Shown here piece by piece: positions 33,891 to 42,060 of a DNA stretch of 64,000 nt. Positions within the stretch are counted from its first letter, which is position 1; each line of letters starts with the position of its first letter. Under the pieces are notes generated by a model that ran no database searches, was not told the DNA's origin, and saw only the letters and a list, made by a program, of their open reading frames with translations. The stretch is from contig DGRE01000041.1 of assembly GCA_002389905.1 (NCBI GenBank), positions 1 through 64,000 of the forward strand. Direction: 5' to 3'. The DNA comes from Hungatella sp. UBA4396. Lineage in GTDB: Bacteria > Bacillota > Clostridia > Lachnospirales > Lachnospiraceae. The position numbers and the translations under genes are program-made.

Positions 33891-36542
33891 ATGAAACAGT
33901 ATTTTAACCTATCCGTTTCAGAGACCGCACAAGACTTACAGGTTGACTTAGACAAAGGCCTTTCCAGCCAGGAGGCTTCAGAGCGCAGCCAAAAGTACGG
34001 TCCCAATGTTCTGGAGGGCGGTAAAGAAAAGAGCCTTCTGGAAATGGCTCTTGAGCAGCTTAAGGATTTTCTGGTTCTCATCCTTATGGTTGCAGCAGTG
34101 GTTTCGATTTTTCTGGGCGAAGCACTGGAAGGTATTGTTATTCTTGCAATCGTCGTATTGAACACCATTTTAGGCGTATACCAGGAAAACAAAGCCAGCA
34201 ACGCGCTCAAGGCACTTAAGGAAATGGCAAGTCCCCACGCTAAGGCGCTGCGTAATGGACAGGTCGTTGAAATCGCTTCTAACGAAGTGGTTCCCGGCGA
34301 CGTGATCATTTTGGAGGCAGGTGATTATATTCCTGCTGACCTTCGTCTCGTAGAATCCGTGAATTTAAAGATCGACGAAGCAGCCCTGACCGGCGAATCA
34401 GTTCCCGTTGAGAAGGATTGCAAGACAGTTCTGGCTGAAGATTCCAGCCTTGGAGACCGCATCAACAGTGCTTACATGGGTACCGTCATTACTTACGGAC
34501 GAGGAAAAGGTGTTATTACCGACATTGGCATGAAGACCCAGATGGGTAACATCGCGGGAATGCTTAATGACGGTGAAGATGAAGCTACCCCGCTTCAGAA
34601 AAAACTGGACAGCCTGGGTAAACTCCTGGGTATTGTTTGTCTGGCAATCTGTGGTATCATCTTCCTTCTGGGCTTACTCCGTGGTATGGAGCTCTTTGAT
34701 ATCTTCATGACCTCCGTATCTCTGGCTGTTGCAGCTATTCCGGAAGGACTTACCGTTGTTGTTACTGTTGTTCTTGCCATGGGTATGCAGAAGATGGTAA
34801 AGGTCAACGCAATCATCAAGCGCTTAAGTGCGGTTGAGACTCTGGGAAGTACAACTGTTATCTGTTCCGATAAGACAGGTACACTGACCCAGAACAAGAT
34901 GACCATTCAGCGCATTTATGATGGTAAAGAACTCTATGATGTAAGCGGTACAGGCTACAGCCCTGTAGGTGATATTACGGACAAATCCGGCAGCAAGAAA
35001 ACAGAAGCAGTGCAGAAGGTGCTTGAAAGTCTTGTTCTTTGTAATGATGCCATTTATGATCCTGAAAAGGAGACTATTGTAGGTGATCCTACTGAGGCTG
35101 CTATGGTTGTTCTGGCACATAAGGCAGGTATGGTTAAGAAACAGTGGGAAGAGAAATATCCCCGTCTGCAGGAGGTTCCTTTTGATTCAGACAGAAAGCT
35201 GATGTCTACCTTCCACACCATTGACGGAAAGAACGTTATGTACACAAAGGGTGCGCCTGACGAACTGCTCCGCCGCTGTGTTTCCGTTGATATAGGCGGC
35301 AGTGTGGAAACACTTACTGACGCAAAACGCGAGGAGATTCTGTCTGTAAACCAGAGCTTTGCAGAATCCGCACTGCGAGTCATCGGCGCCGCTTACCGCA
35401 ATGTGGATGTAGTGAACGCTTCCTTTGAAGCAGAAAATGATCTTACCTTTATCGGTCTGGTGGGCATGATTGATCCGCCTCGTGAAGAAGCAAAGAACGC
35501 TATCGACATCTGTAAGAAAGCCGGAATCCAGGTGAAGATGATCACTGGTGACCATAAGATCACAGCGACAGCCATTGGCCGTCAGCTTGGTATCGTTGAA
35601 GGAGAAGCTGTTGCCATAGAAGGCCGCAGAATTTCTGAAATGAACGATCAGGAACTCCAGGAATGTGTAAAAACTGTTAATGTATTTGCCCGTGTTTCAC
35701 CTGAGCACAAGGTACGCCTTGTTGACGCAGTAAGGGCAAACGGAAACATCGCCGCCATGACAGGCGACGGCGTTAATGACGCTCCTTCCCTTAAGCATGC
35801 CGATATCGGTGTTGCCATGGGAATCACCGGTACGGACGTTTCCAAGGAAGCGGCTGACATGATTCTGACTGACGATAACTTCGCCAGCATTGTAAAGGCC
35901 GTTGCAGAAGGCCGTACCATTTACAGCAACATCCGTAAGGTAGTAGGATTCCTGCTCTCCTGTAACATCGGTGAGATTCTGGTTATCTTCCTTGCTATGC
36001 TGGTAAACCTTCCGGTCCCCCTTGTTGCAATTCAGTTGCTTTCTATCAACTTAATTACAGATGCATTCCCTGCATTTGCCCTTGGTATGGAAAAGGAAGA
36101 GCCTGGCGTTATGGACAGAGCTCCCAGAGATCCTGCTGAACCTATCGTTGATAAGAAGATGGCTGTTGCAGTAGGAATTCAGAGTATCGCTCTGGCAATC
36201 GGAACACTTGGTTCTTTCATGTACGGCTATTATGTACATGATGATCTGGACGTAGCCCGTACCGCATGCTTCCTGACTCTGGTACTTGGCGAGCTGCTTC
36301 GTGCATACTCTTCACGTTCAGAGCATATTTCTGTATTCAAAATGCGTGTTCTGGAAAACAGCTACCTCAATAAATGCGTATTGGCATCCCTTGCTTTCCT
36401 GCTTGCCAGCATTTATATCCCTGCCTTAAATCCTATTTTCAGTACCGTTCCGCTTACCTTAGATGAAATGATCGCGGCTTTGGTTCTTGCATTTATTCCA
36501 ATGCTGGGCGGCGAGCTGGCAAAGAAGATTGTCGGCAAATAA
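33891..36542 (+). CDS. calcium-type P2 ATPase
   Basis: An 883-aa P-type cation pump of the P2A (SERCA-like) group. Landmarks: the N-terminal cation ATPase domain, TGESVPVEKD in the actuator domain, IPEGLTV in helix M4, phosphorylation site DKTGTLT with Asp327, KGAPDELL in the nucleotide domain and TGDGVNDAPSL in the hinge. About ten transmembrane helices are expected. Bacterial members export Ca2+; Mn2+ is possible. It has its own promoter with a long leader and a strong terminator, so it is a single-gene unit. Codon usage seems more C-ending (GGC, TAC, ATC) than its neighbours, as in a well-expressed gene. Confidence 0.93.
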   Translation: MKQYFNLSVSETAQDLQVDLDKGLSSQEASERSQKYGPNVLEGGKEKSLLEMALEQLKDFLVLILMVAAVVSIFLGEALEGIVILAIVVLNTILGVYQENKASNALKALKEMASPHAKALRNGQVVEIASNEVVPGDVIILEAGDYIPADLRLVESVNLKIDEAALTGESVPVEKDCKTVLAEDSSLGDRINSAYMGTVITYGRGKGVITDIGMKTQMGNIAGMLNDGEDEATPLQKKLDSLGKLLGIVCLAICGIIFLLGLLRGMELFDIFMTSVSLAVAAIPEGLTVVVTVVLAMGMQKMVKVNAIIKRLSAVETLGSTTVICSDKTGTLTQNKMTIQRIYDGKELYDVSGTGYSPVGDITDKSGSKKTEAVQKVLESLVLCNDAIYDPEKETIVGDPTEAAMVVLAHKAGMVKKQWEEKYPRLQEVPFDSDRKLMSTFHTIDGKNVMYTKGAPDELLRRCVSVDIGGSVETLTDAKREEILSVNQSFAESALRVIGAAYRNVDVVNASFEAENDLTFIGLVGMIDPPREEAKNAIDICKKAGIQVKMITGDHKITATAIGRQLGIVEGEAVAIEGRRISEMNDQELQECVKTVNVFARVSPEHKVRLVDAVRANGNIAAMTGDGVNDAPSLKHADIGVAMGITGTDVSKEAADMILTDDNFASIVKAVAEGRTIYSNIRKVVGFLLSCNIGEILVIFLAMLVNLPVPLVAIQLLSINLITDAFPAFALGMEKEEPGVMDRAPRDPAEPIVDKKMAVAVGIQSIALAIGTLGSFMYGYYVHDDLDVARTACFLTLVLGELLRAYSSRSEHISVFKMRVLENSYLNKCVLASLAFLLASIYIPALNPIFSTVPLTLDEMIAALVLAFIPMLGGELAKKIVGK

Positions 36543-36572
36543 GTATTTTATAAAAACTCCCTGACGGGACAG

Positions 36573-36617
36573 GAGCAGGAAACAGCCTTTTTAAGCGGGC
36601 TGTTTCCTGCTCTTTTT
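36573..36617 (+). terminator. terminator of the P-type ATPase gene
   Basis: A 15-bp stem (GAGCAGGAAACAGCC with its complement) followed by TTTTT. Confidence 0.92.
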
Positions 36618-36664
36618 AATGGTTATTGTCAATAGTTGAAAATAAGTATAGGAGGAGATATAAC

Positions 36665-37465
36665 ATGAAATTGACAATGTTAGGAACAGGAAACGCATTG
36701 GTTACGGATTGCTATAATACCTGCTTTGTGGTGCAGGATGCTGACGAATATTTCATGGTAGATGCCGGCGGCGGAAATGGTGTTTTAAGCCAACTGAAAA
36801 AAGCCGGGATTGACTGGAAAGAGGTCAAGAATATTTTTATTACTCATAAACATATTGATCATCTTCTTGGTGCGGTTTGGATGATGAGGATGATTTGTCA
36901 GTATATGAGGCAGGACCAATACAAGGGTGAAGCAAATATATACGGACATTCTGAGGTCATACAGACCCTTCGCTCTATTGCAGAGATGGTTCTTCAAAAA
37001 AGCGAAGTCAGTTATCTTGGCCAGCGCTTACACCTGATTGCAGTTGAAGACGGAGAAGAAAAAGAGATCATCGGCCACCGGGTCAGGTTTTTCGATATAC
37101 ATTCCACAAAGGATAAGCAATTTGGTTTCACTATGGAACTTTCCAAAGGCAAAAAGCTGACTTGCTGCGGTGATGAGCCTTATAATATATCTGAAAAGGA
37201 GTATGTGGAGGGAAGCAGTTGGCTGCTGCATGAAGCGTTTTGCCTGCATTCCCAGGCGGATGTGTTTCATCCCTATGAAAAGCATCACAGCACAGTGAAG
37301 GATGCCTGCCAATTGGCGCAGGAATTTGGAGTGGAAAATTTGGTTTTATATCATACAGAGGATAAGTCATTGCATCAGCGCAAGGAGCTGTATATGGCGG
37401 AAGGGGAAAAGTACTTTCAGGGTAATTTGTATATTCCTGATGATTTGGAAACGATTTTACTGTAA
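36665..37465 (+). CDS. MBL-fold metallo-hydrolase (RNase Z-like)
   Basis: A 266-aa cytoplasmic metallo-beta-lactamase-fold enzyme. MKLTMLGTGNA opens the fold, and THKHIDHLLG supplies the HxHxDH metal ligands. Further ligand regions are GDEP and YHTED near the C-terminus. The look is RNase Z/ElaC-like, but it could equally be another phosphodiesterase or hydrolase of the family. ATG 36665 follows AGGAGG at seven bases; an in-frame start at 36626 has no site. Confidence 0.82.
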   Translation: MKLTMLGTGNALVTDCYNTCFVVQDADEYFMVDAGGGNGVLSQLKKAGIDWKEVKNIFITHKHIDHLLGAVWMMRMICQYMRQDQYKGEANIYGHSEVIQTLRSIAEMVLQKSEVSYLGQRLHLIAVEDGEEKEIIGHRVRFFDIHSTKDKQFGFTMELSKGKKLTCCGDEPYNISEKEYVEGSSWLLHEAFCLHSQADVFHPYEKHHSTVKDACQLAQEFGVENLVLYHTEDKSLHQRKELYMAEGEKYFQGNLYIPDDLETILL

Positions 37466-37702
37466 GAATCACTTTATTTTGTACCGGTCAACCTGATCAT
37501 GAATGGGCAGGTGTTTTTATGTTTTTTTGATTATGAGCGTACTTACGTACTGTTTTTCTTAGATCATCTTGCGATGATGAGTCTGTTTGTTTTCCTGTCT
37601 TATGAAATGGTTCGTCTGCCGCGGCTACAGAAAAATAGAATATGGAGTAGGAATGAAGAAGAAGCTTCTGCCAGCTTGCTTTCAACGGATACTTGAGTTA
37701 CC

Positions 37703-38107
37703 TCATTCCTCTCCATCAACATTGATTAAATTACTATAGTATTTAGTTTTACCTGAAAGGACATCGTCATAAAAATTTTGCTTCCAATTGATATAATCAA
37801 TCGCAGCCTGCAGCTCCTGCATCTTGAGTTCCAAGTCTTTTCGACGCTTCTCTAACATAATTTTTCGTTGGGGAATTGACGGTTCGCCTTCTATACAAAG
37901 GGCAAGATATGCTTTCATTTCTGCAATTCCCATACCGCAGTTCTTAAGACACGATAAACTGCTGATCCATTTGACATCATGGTCATCAAACATCCTGTAA
38001 TTGTTGGAACTGCGTTTTACATTTGGGATCAATCCTTCGTTGCAATAATATTTCAGTGTTTCATAGGGCATACCGGTCTGTTCACAGACTTGTTTCATTG
38101 TATACAT
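37703..38107 (-). CDS. small MerR-family regulator
   Basis: A 134-aa MerR protein. The N-terminal winged helix (MKQVCEQTGMPYETLKYYCNEGLIP, NNYRMFDDHDVKW) is followed by a coiled coil (about 75-115) and no effector domain. ATG 38107 follows GGAGG at seven bases. It is divergent from the hydrolase/flavodoxin cluster, whose promoter (38167-38197) has the 19-bp spacer and internal palindrome expected for MerR control. Related regulators in Clostridia often sit beside aldo/keto reductase and flavodoxin genes. Confidence 0.88.
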   Translation of the reverse strand: MYTMKQVCEQTGMPYETLKYYCNEGLIPNVKRSSNNYRMFDDHDVKWISSLSCLKNCGMGIAEMKAYLALCIEGEPSIPQRKIMLEKRRKDLELKMQELQAAIDYINWKQNFYDDVLSGKTKYYSNLINVDGEE

Positions 38108-38166
38108 AAAAGTCCTCCGAATTTTTAAAATGTTTAAAGCGTTAAAACGTAAAACGTAAAAATGTA

Positions 38167-38197
38167 TTGACACGGTAGCGACTACCGGCTTTATAAT
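38167..38197 (+). promoter_or_regulatory. MerR-type promoter with 19-bp spacer and palindromic operator
   Basis: Perfect TTGACA and TATAAT boxes separated by 19 bases. The spacer contains the perfect palindrome CGGTAG-CGA-CTACCG (38173-38187). An over-long spacer with a central dyad is the hallmark of MerR-activated promoters, in which the regulator twists DNA to realign the boxes. The regulator at 37703 is adjacent and divergent. Confidence 0.88.
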
Positions 38198-38250
38198 GTG
38201 ATTATACTGGAAGCTGCTAGAGAAAACAAGCAGTTTTAGGAGAGTATTCC

Positions 38251-38370
38251 ATGAGTATCAGATCACTGATCCGGGAAGGGAAGATCCGATACTGGGGAAT
38301 CTCTGAAACAACGGAAGGCTATAACACAATGAGCTTTGATGTATTAAAGGGACATGAGGCAGTAAACTAA
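38251..38370 (+). pseudogene. aldo/keto reductase gene fragment
   Basis: A 39-codon frame with AGGAG upstream. Its middle reads LIREGKIRYWGISETTE, the conserved segment of large aldo/keto reductases (VKEGKIRYWGLSE-like), with the N-terminal barrel and the C-terminus missing. It is the first reading frame behind the MerR-type promoter, so an internal deletion has probably removed most of a reductase that led the operon. It might still be translated as a short peptide. Confidence 0.7.
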
Positions 38371-38400
38371 GCAGCAGGAAAACAAAGAAGGAGAATAAAA

Positions 38401-39432
38401 ATGAGCTTTTTTAAATTAAAAACCATGGAACAGATAAAGGCAGAAAATACTCATAATGATAACCTGTATGGTCTGGTGTATGATGGAGCAATTACGGAAA
38501 ACAAAGACGGGCAGGTAAACATCCATCCGATCTCGTACCATCTGAACGGACTTGCAATTGCGGCAAATGTATATACCCCGGCAGGGTATGATGAGAATAA
38601 GAAGTATGCTGTGATTGTGGTTGCCCATCCCAATGGTGGTGTGAAAGAACAGGTTGCGGGCAATTATGCACAGATACTTGCTGAGAATGGCTATATCACA
38701 ATGGCCATGGATGCCGCCTATCAAGGCGGAAGCGAAGGCATGCCCCGCAATACAGATAAGCCTGCAAACCGCGTGGAGGATATTCATAGGGCCGCAGACA
38801 TTATCGCTCACTTTCCCGGGGTGGATGCAGACAGAGTGGGTATTCTTGGAATCTGCGGAGGCGGCGGATATACCATCAAAGCAGTACAGACAGACAAGCG
38901 TTTTAAAGCAGTTGCAACACTTTCCATGTTTAATTCCGGAATCGTAAGAAGAAATGGGTTCCTTGACGGGCAGACTTCTACGATTCAGGAAAGGCTGGAA
39001 CATGCTTCCTGGGCACGTCAGCAGGAGATGGACGGCAAAGAAGTGCTTTATACGCCGGATATGTGTGATTTGCCGGAAGAAGAAGCAAAGAAGCTTGCGG
39101 CAGGCCTCTATCGGGATGGTTATTACTACTATTGTATAAATTACCGTCATCCACAGTCCACATTCCGCTACACCGTCAGCAGCCTTCTTGATCTTATGAG
39201 CTTTGACGCAAGGGATAATGCGGACCTGATTAATCAACCGCTCCTGATGATTGCAGGAAGTGCAGCAGATACCTTCTACATGACGGAGGGGGTATTCTCC
39301 GCAGCAACCGGCACAAATGATAAGGAAATGTTCCTGATCCCAGGTGCCGCGCATATTGAAACCTATTGGAAGCCGGAATATGTGAAACAGGCAGTATACA
39401 AGCTGGTGAATTTCTTTAATAAAAAGCTGTAA
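38401..39432 (+). CDS. alpha/beta hydrolase (dienelactone hydrolase-like)
   Basis: A 343-aa cytoplasmic alpha/beta hydrolase. The nucleophile elbow reads GILGICGGGG, with Cys152 where Ser is usual, as in dienelactone hydrolases. VVAHPNGG holds the oxyanion region, and His near the C-terminus (IPGAAHIETY) completes the triad. It resembles YcjY-type enzymes often encoded with flavodoxins and aldo/keto reductases. It is first of the intact genes behind the MerR promoter, with AAGGAG upstream. The substrate is unknown. Confidence 0.83.
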   Translation: MSFFKLKTMEQIKAENTHNDNLYGLVYDGAITENKDGQVNIHPISYHLNGLAIAANVYTPAGYDENKKYAVIVVAHPNGGVKEQVAGNYAQILAENGYITMAMDAAYQGGSEGMPRNTDKPANRVEDIHRAADIIAHFPGVDADRVGILGICGGGGYTIKAVQTDKRFKAVATLSMFNSGIVRRNGFLDGQTSTIQERLEHASWARQQEMDGKEVLYTPDMCDLPEEEAKKLAAGLYRDGYYYYCINYRHPQSTFRYTVSSLLDLMSFDARDNADLINQPLLMIAGSAADTFYMTEGVFSAATGTNDKEMFLIPGAAHIETYWKPEYVKQAVYKLVNFFNKKL

Positions 39433-39451
39433 CGCGAGGGAGTGATAGATT

Positions 39452-40141
39452 ATGAAAAAGATATTAGCTATGATGAGTTTCATGCTTCTTGTCAGCCTTA
39501 CTGCCTGTGGAAATAATTCTGATGACATAAAAAGTGATATATCAAAAGAGGCAGATTCTGCAGTGACAACGAATGAGCAAATGAGTGCAGATAATCAATC
39601 AGAGGATGCCACAGAAGTTATGCAATCAGAAGTTCAGGAAAATGAAGGTGGTCCGGCTAAGGTTTTAGTAGCGTACTATTCGGCTTCCGGAAATACAGAG
39701 CGTATTGCGAATCTTGTAGCTGAAGCGTCTGAGGCAGATACATTTGTGATTACTCCGGTTGAGGAATATACGGATGCGGACCTTGTCTGGAGAGATGAGA
39801 GCAGCAGAGTGAATCAGGAACATGAAGATGAAAACCGCCACGTGGAACTTATTTCCACGGAGGCCGGGGACTTTGATTCTTACGAAGTGATTTTCATCGG
39901 ATACCCTATATGGTGGGGGGATGCATCATGGGTTGTGGATGATTTTGTAAAGAATAATGACTTTACAGGAAAAACGGTTATTCCATTTGCTACTTCCTCC
40001 TCCTCTCCCCTTGGAGAAAGCGGAACAAAGCTTGCTGCTATGGCAGGAACCGGTGAGTGGATGGAAGGAAAACGTTTCTCAAGCGGAGCAGATGAATCAG
40101 AGGTGAAAGAGTGGGTAAGTTCACTGGATTTTTTTCAGTAA
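39452..40141 (+). CDS. flavodoxin-family lipoprotein
   Basis: A 229-aa exported flavodoxin. The signal peptide ends in lipobox LTAC, followed by an acidic linker (to about residue 68). The flavodoxin domain has VLVAYYSASGNTERIA (phosphate loop) and GYPIWWGDASWVV (isoalloxazine loop with Trp). It would sit on the outer face of the membrane and bind FMN there. It lies 19 bases after the hydrolase and overlaps the next gene. Confidence 0.88.
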   Translation: MKKILAMMSFMLLVSLTACGNNSDDIKSDISKEADSAVTTNEQMSADNQSEDATEVMQSEVQENEGGPAKVLVAYYSASGNTERIANLVAEASEADTFVITPVEEYTDADLVWRDESSRVNQEHEDENRHVELISTEAGDFDSYEVIFIGYPIWWGDASWVVDDFVKNNDFTGKTVIPFATSSSSPLGESGTKLAAMAGTGEWMEGKRFSSGADESEVKEWVSSLDFFQ

Positions 40142-41070
40142 ACGGTGATACTTTGATCGATGAAGCCAACAGTGTATCGAAAGGAAGCTATGTTCCAGTG
40201 ACAGCGAGTACCACCGTTTCAGAAATAATAAATGATTCCGATTTTGGGGATTTCGGAAGACTGCTCTTTCCGGTTGACAGAAGTATAAGCACAGATCTGA
40301 CACTTGCTGAGATAAGCAGCAGCAAGGTGTATGTATGGTATTCAGAAATAAAGGCCGATACAACCGTGGAGATTATTAACCGATTAAAAAAGGATGCAGA
40401 GGAAGGACACCAGATTTTCTTTCCGATTTATTCAGACGAAGAAATTCTGGCCGATTCTTCAAAAAAAGATACTGGTCTGTTTTTCTTCCGAGGTGAGCCG
40501 GGTGCAAAGGTTGCGATTATGAACGCAGGCGGCGGATTTATGTATGTCGGAGCAATGCACGACAGCTTTCCTCATTCCCTTGAAGTCAGTAAGATGGGAT
40601 ATAATACATTTGCACTGATTTACAGGCCGGATTATGCTTACGATGATTTGGCACAGGCGATCGCTTACATTTATGATCATGCAGACGAGCTTGAGGTAGA
40701 TTTGGAGGGGTATTCCCTATGGGGAGGCTCTGCAGGAGCAAGAATGGCTGCTACCCTTGGGAACAGTGATGCCATGAGTTATTTTGGAAGGCCGGATGTT
40801 CCACAGGCAGCAGCGGTCATCATGCAATATACCGGATATACGGCCGCTTCCAGAAAGGATGCAGCAACTTATGCATGTGTTGGTACAAATGATGGGATTG
40901 CAAGCTGGAGGACGATGCAGCGCAGACTGCAAATGTTATCGGATTATGGGATACCAACTGAATTTCACGAATATGATGGCCTGGGCCATGGATTCGGCCT
41001 GGGCATCGGTACCAATGCAGAAGGGTGGATTCATGACGCAGTTGCATTCTGGGAAAAACAAATAGAATGA
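40111..41070 (+). CDS. alpha/beta hydrolase (esterase-like), possibly 5'-shortened
   Basis: A 319-aa alpha/beta hydrolase. The nucleophile elbow GGSAGARMA (about residue 210) and the HGFGLG region near the C-terminus belong to acetyl-esterase-like enzymes. The only plausible start is GTG 40111, inside the last codons of the flavodoxin gene, with AGAGGTGA just upstream. The first ten residues are the flavodoxin tail read in another frame, and sequence that looks like hydrolase begins exactly after the flavodoxin stop. A lost signal peptide by deletion is plausible, but a genuinely coupled overlapping start is possible too. Confidence 0.75.
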   Translation: MGKFTGFFSVNGDTLIDEANSVSKGSYVPVTASTTVSEIINDSDFGDFGRLLFPVDRSISTDLTLAEISSSKVYVWYSEIKADTTVEIINRLKKDAEEGHQIFFPIYSDEEILADSSKKDTGLFFFRGEPGAKVAIMNAGGGFMYVGAMHDSFPHSLEVSKMGYNTFALIYRPDYAYDDLAQAIAYIYDHADELEVDLEGYSLWGGSAGARMAATLGNSDAMSYFGRPDVPQAAAVIMQYTGYTAASRKDAATYACVGTNDGIASWRTMQRRLQMLSDYGIPTEFHEYDGLGHGFGLGIGTNAEGWIHDAVAFWEKQIE

Positions 41071-41088
41071 AAATGAATGGAGGAAGCA

Positions 41089-41538
41089 ATGAACATACTT
41101 TTTATAAATGGAAGTCCCAATGAAAATGGAAACACGGCGGCCTTAGCAAATATTCTTTTAAAGGGTAAGGAATACGAGACTTTAAATTTGAGTCATTACA
41201 GGGTCAATGTCTATGGGCAGGAATTGCCGGGAGATCAGTTTGATGAGATTCTCGAAAAGATGAAGGAAGCAAAGACAATTGTGATTGGCTCTCCGGTTTA
41301 CTGGCATAACCTTGCCGGATCGGTGAGAACACTGCTTGACCGTTTCTATGGACCTGTGAGTGAAGGTGAACTAAAAGGAAGAAAGCTTCTTCTCTTGTTC
41401 CAGGGAGCTGCACCGGAAAAATGGATGCTGGACGCAGGGGAATATACAATAAATCGATTTGCTGCACTTTATGGATTGAATTATGTGGGGATGGCAACTG
41501 ACAAAGCACAGGCACGGCAATTGTCGGATTCGATTTGA
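41089..41538 (+). CDS. NADPH-dependent FMN reductase/flavodoxin-like protein
   Basis: A 149-aa cytoplasmic flavodoxin-fold protein. ILFINGSPNENGNTAALA is the FMN phosphate loop of the NAD(P)H-dependent FMN reductase group, and SPVYWHNLAGSVRTLLDR is the second loop. ATG 41089 follows GGAGGAAG; an in-frame ATG at 41077 lies before that site and is less likely. It is the last gene of the MerR-controlled cluster, 18 bases after the hydrolase and followed by a terminator. Confidence 0.83.
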   Translation: MNILFINGSPNENGNTAALANILLKGKEYETLNLSHYRVNVYGQELPGDQFDEILEKMKEAKTIVIGSPVYWHNLAGSVRTLLDRFYGPVSEGELKGRKLLLLFQGAAPEKWMLDAGEYTINRFAALYGLNYVGMATDKAQARQLSDSI

Positions 41539-41610
41539 AAAAATTGTATTGTTTGCGTTTATTTAGAATAGGCAGTTTTTATAGATAAAATTGAATAAAG
41601 TCCATTTTAT

Positions 41611-41643
41611 AAAAGAGTTAGTTTTATGACTAGCTCTTTTTTT
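41611..41643 (+). terminator. terminator of the hydrolase/flavodoxin cluster
   Basis: Stem AAAGAGTTAGT/ACTAGCTCTTT around TTTATG, followed by TTTT. Confidence 0.85.
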
Positions 41644-41732
41644 AACCCTAATATTCTGTTGAATAGCACGACGGAATGGCTTTCATATCAGTAAATAAAG
41701 GCTGGTTTAAACTGAAAAATTTAACTCCTGTT

Positions 41733-41820
41733 ACCGTTTAGGCAAAAAAAAGACCGTTTACGCTGAGAAAGGTACAGTTATGAAAAATATGCTATATTTT
41801 AACCACAAGCAAAGCAGACA
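41733..41820 (+). promoter_or_regulatory. promoter region of GH3 gene, copy 1 of a paired regulatory module
   Basis: Two direct repeats ACCGTTTAGG (41733) and ACCGTTTACG (41753) lie exactly 20 bases apart, about two helical turns, upstream of a TATATT -10 (41793) with no good -35. The stretch from 41753 closely matches 46797-46866 before the second GH3 unit (shared TTACGC-GAGAA, AAAAATATG-TATATT, CACAA). Paired direct repeats before a poor -35 fit activation by a LytTR-type regulator such as the one at 44752. That link is inferred. Confidence 0.6.
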
Positions 41821-42060
41821 ACCTAAGCCCGGCCAACTGTTGGTTGAAAAATAATGACTAATGTTGAAGCAGCATAAGAGGATGTTATAAGTGTCCTCCA
41901 GTTAATAATCGTATATCATACTGTGATCAGCATTGGCATTTCCTTTGATAACCGCAGTAGCTGAGAACATGATACTGGCGGCACCTATTATAGCTCGTGA
42001 AGTTGATCATACGTGGAAATATGATTTATTAAATAAAGAGGTTTGAGGAGGAAGAAAAGG
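41821..42060 (+). other. 240-bp leader or gap before the GH3 gene, possible gene remnant
   Basis: No intact gene is seen. A frame ending just before the GH3 ribosome site reads TAVAENMILAAPIIAREV and continues to LLNKEV then stop (about 41925-42045). It has protein-like composition but no start and a stop upstream, so it may be the tail of a decayed gene. I could not place its family. Confidence 0.3.

Noticed and set aside
37499..37696. 65-codon frame between the metallo-hydrolase and MerR genes
   Set aside because: It has no ribosome site, and a shadow frame of similar size exists on the other strand. The 236-base gap shows only a short dyad GTACTTACGTAC.
38416..39528. Long 370-codon open frame on the minus strand opposite the hydrolase and flavodoxin genes
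   Set aside because: It lies antisense to a clear alpha/beta hydrolase, has a Cys/His-rich composition unlike any known family, and has no ribosome site.
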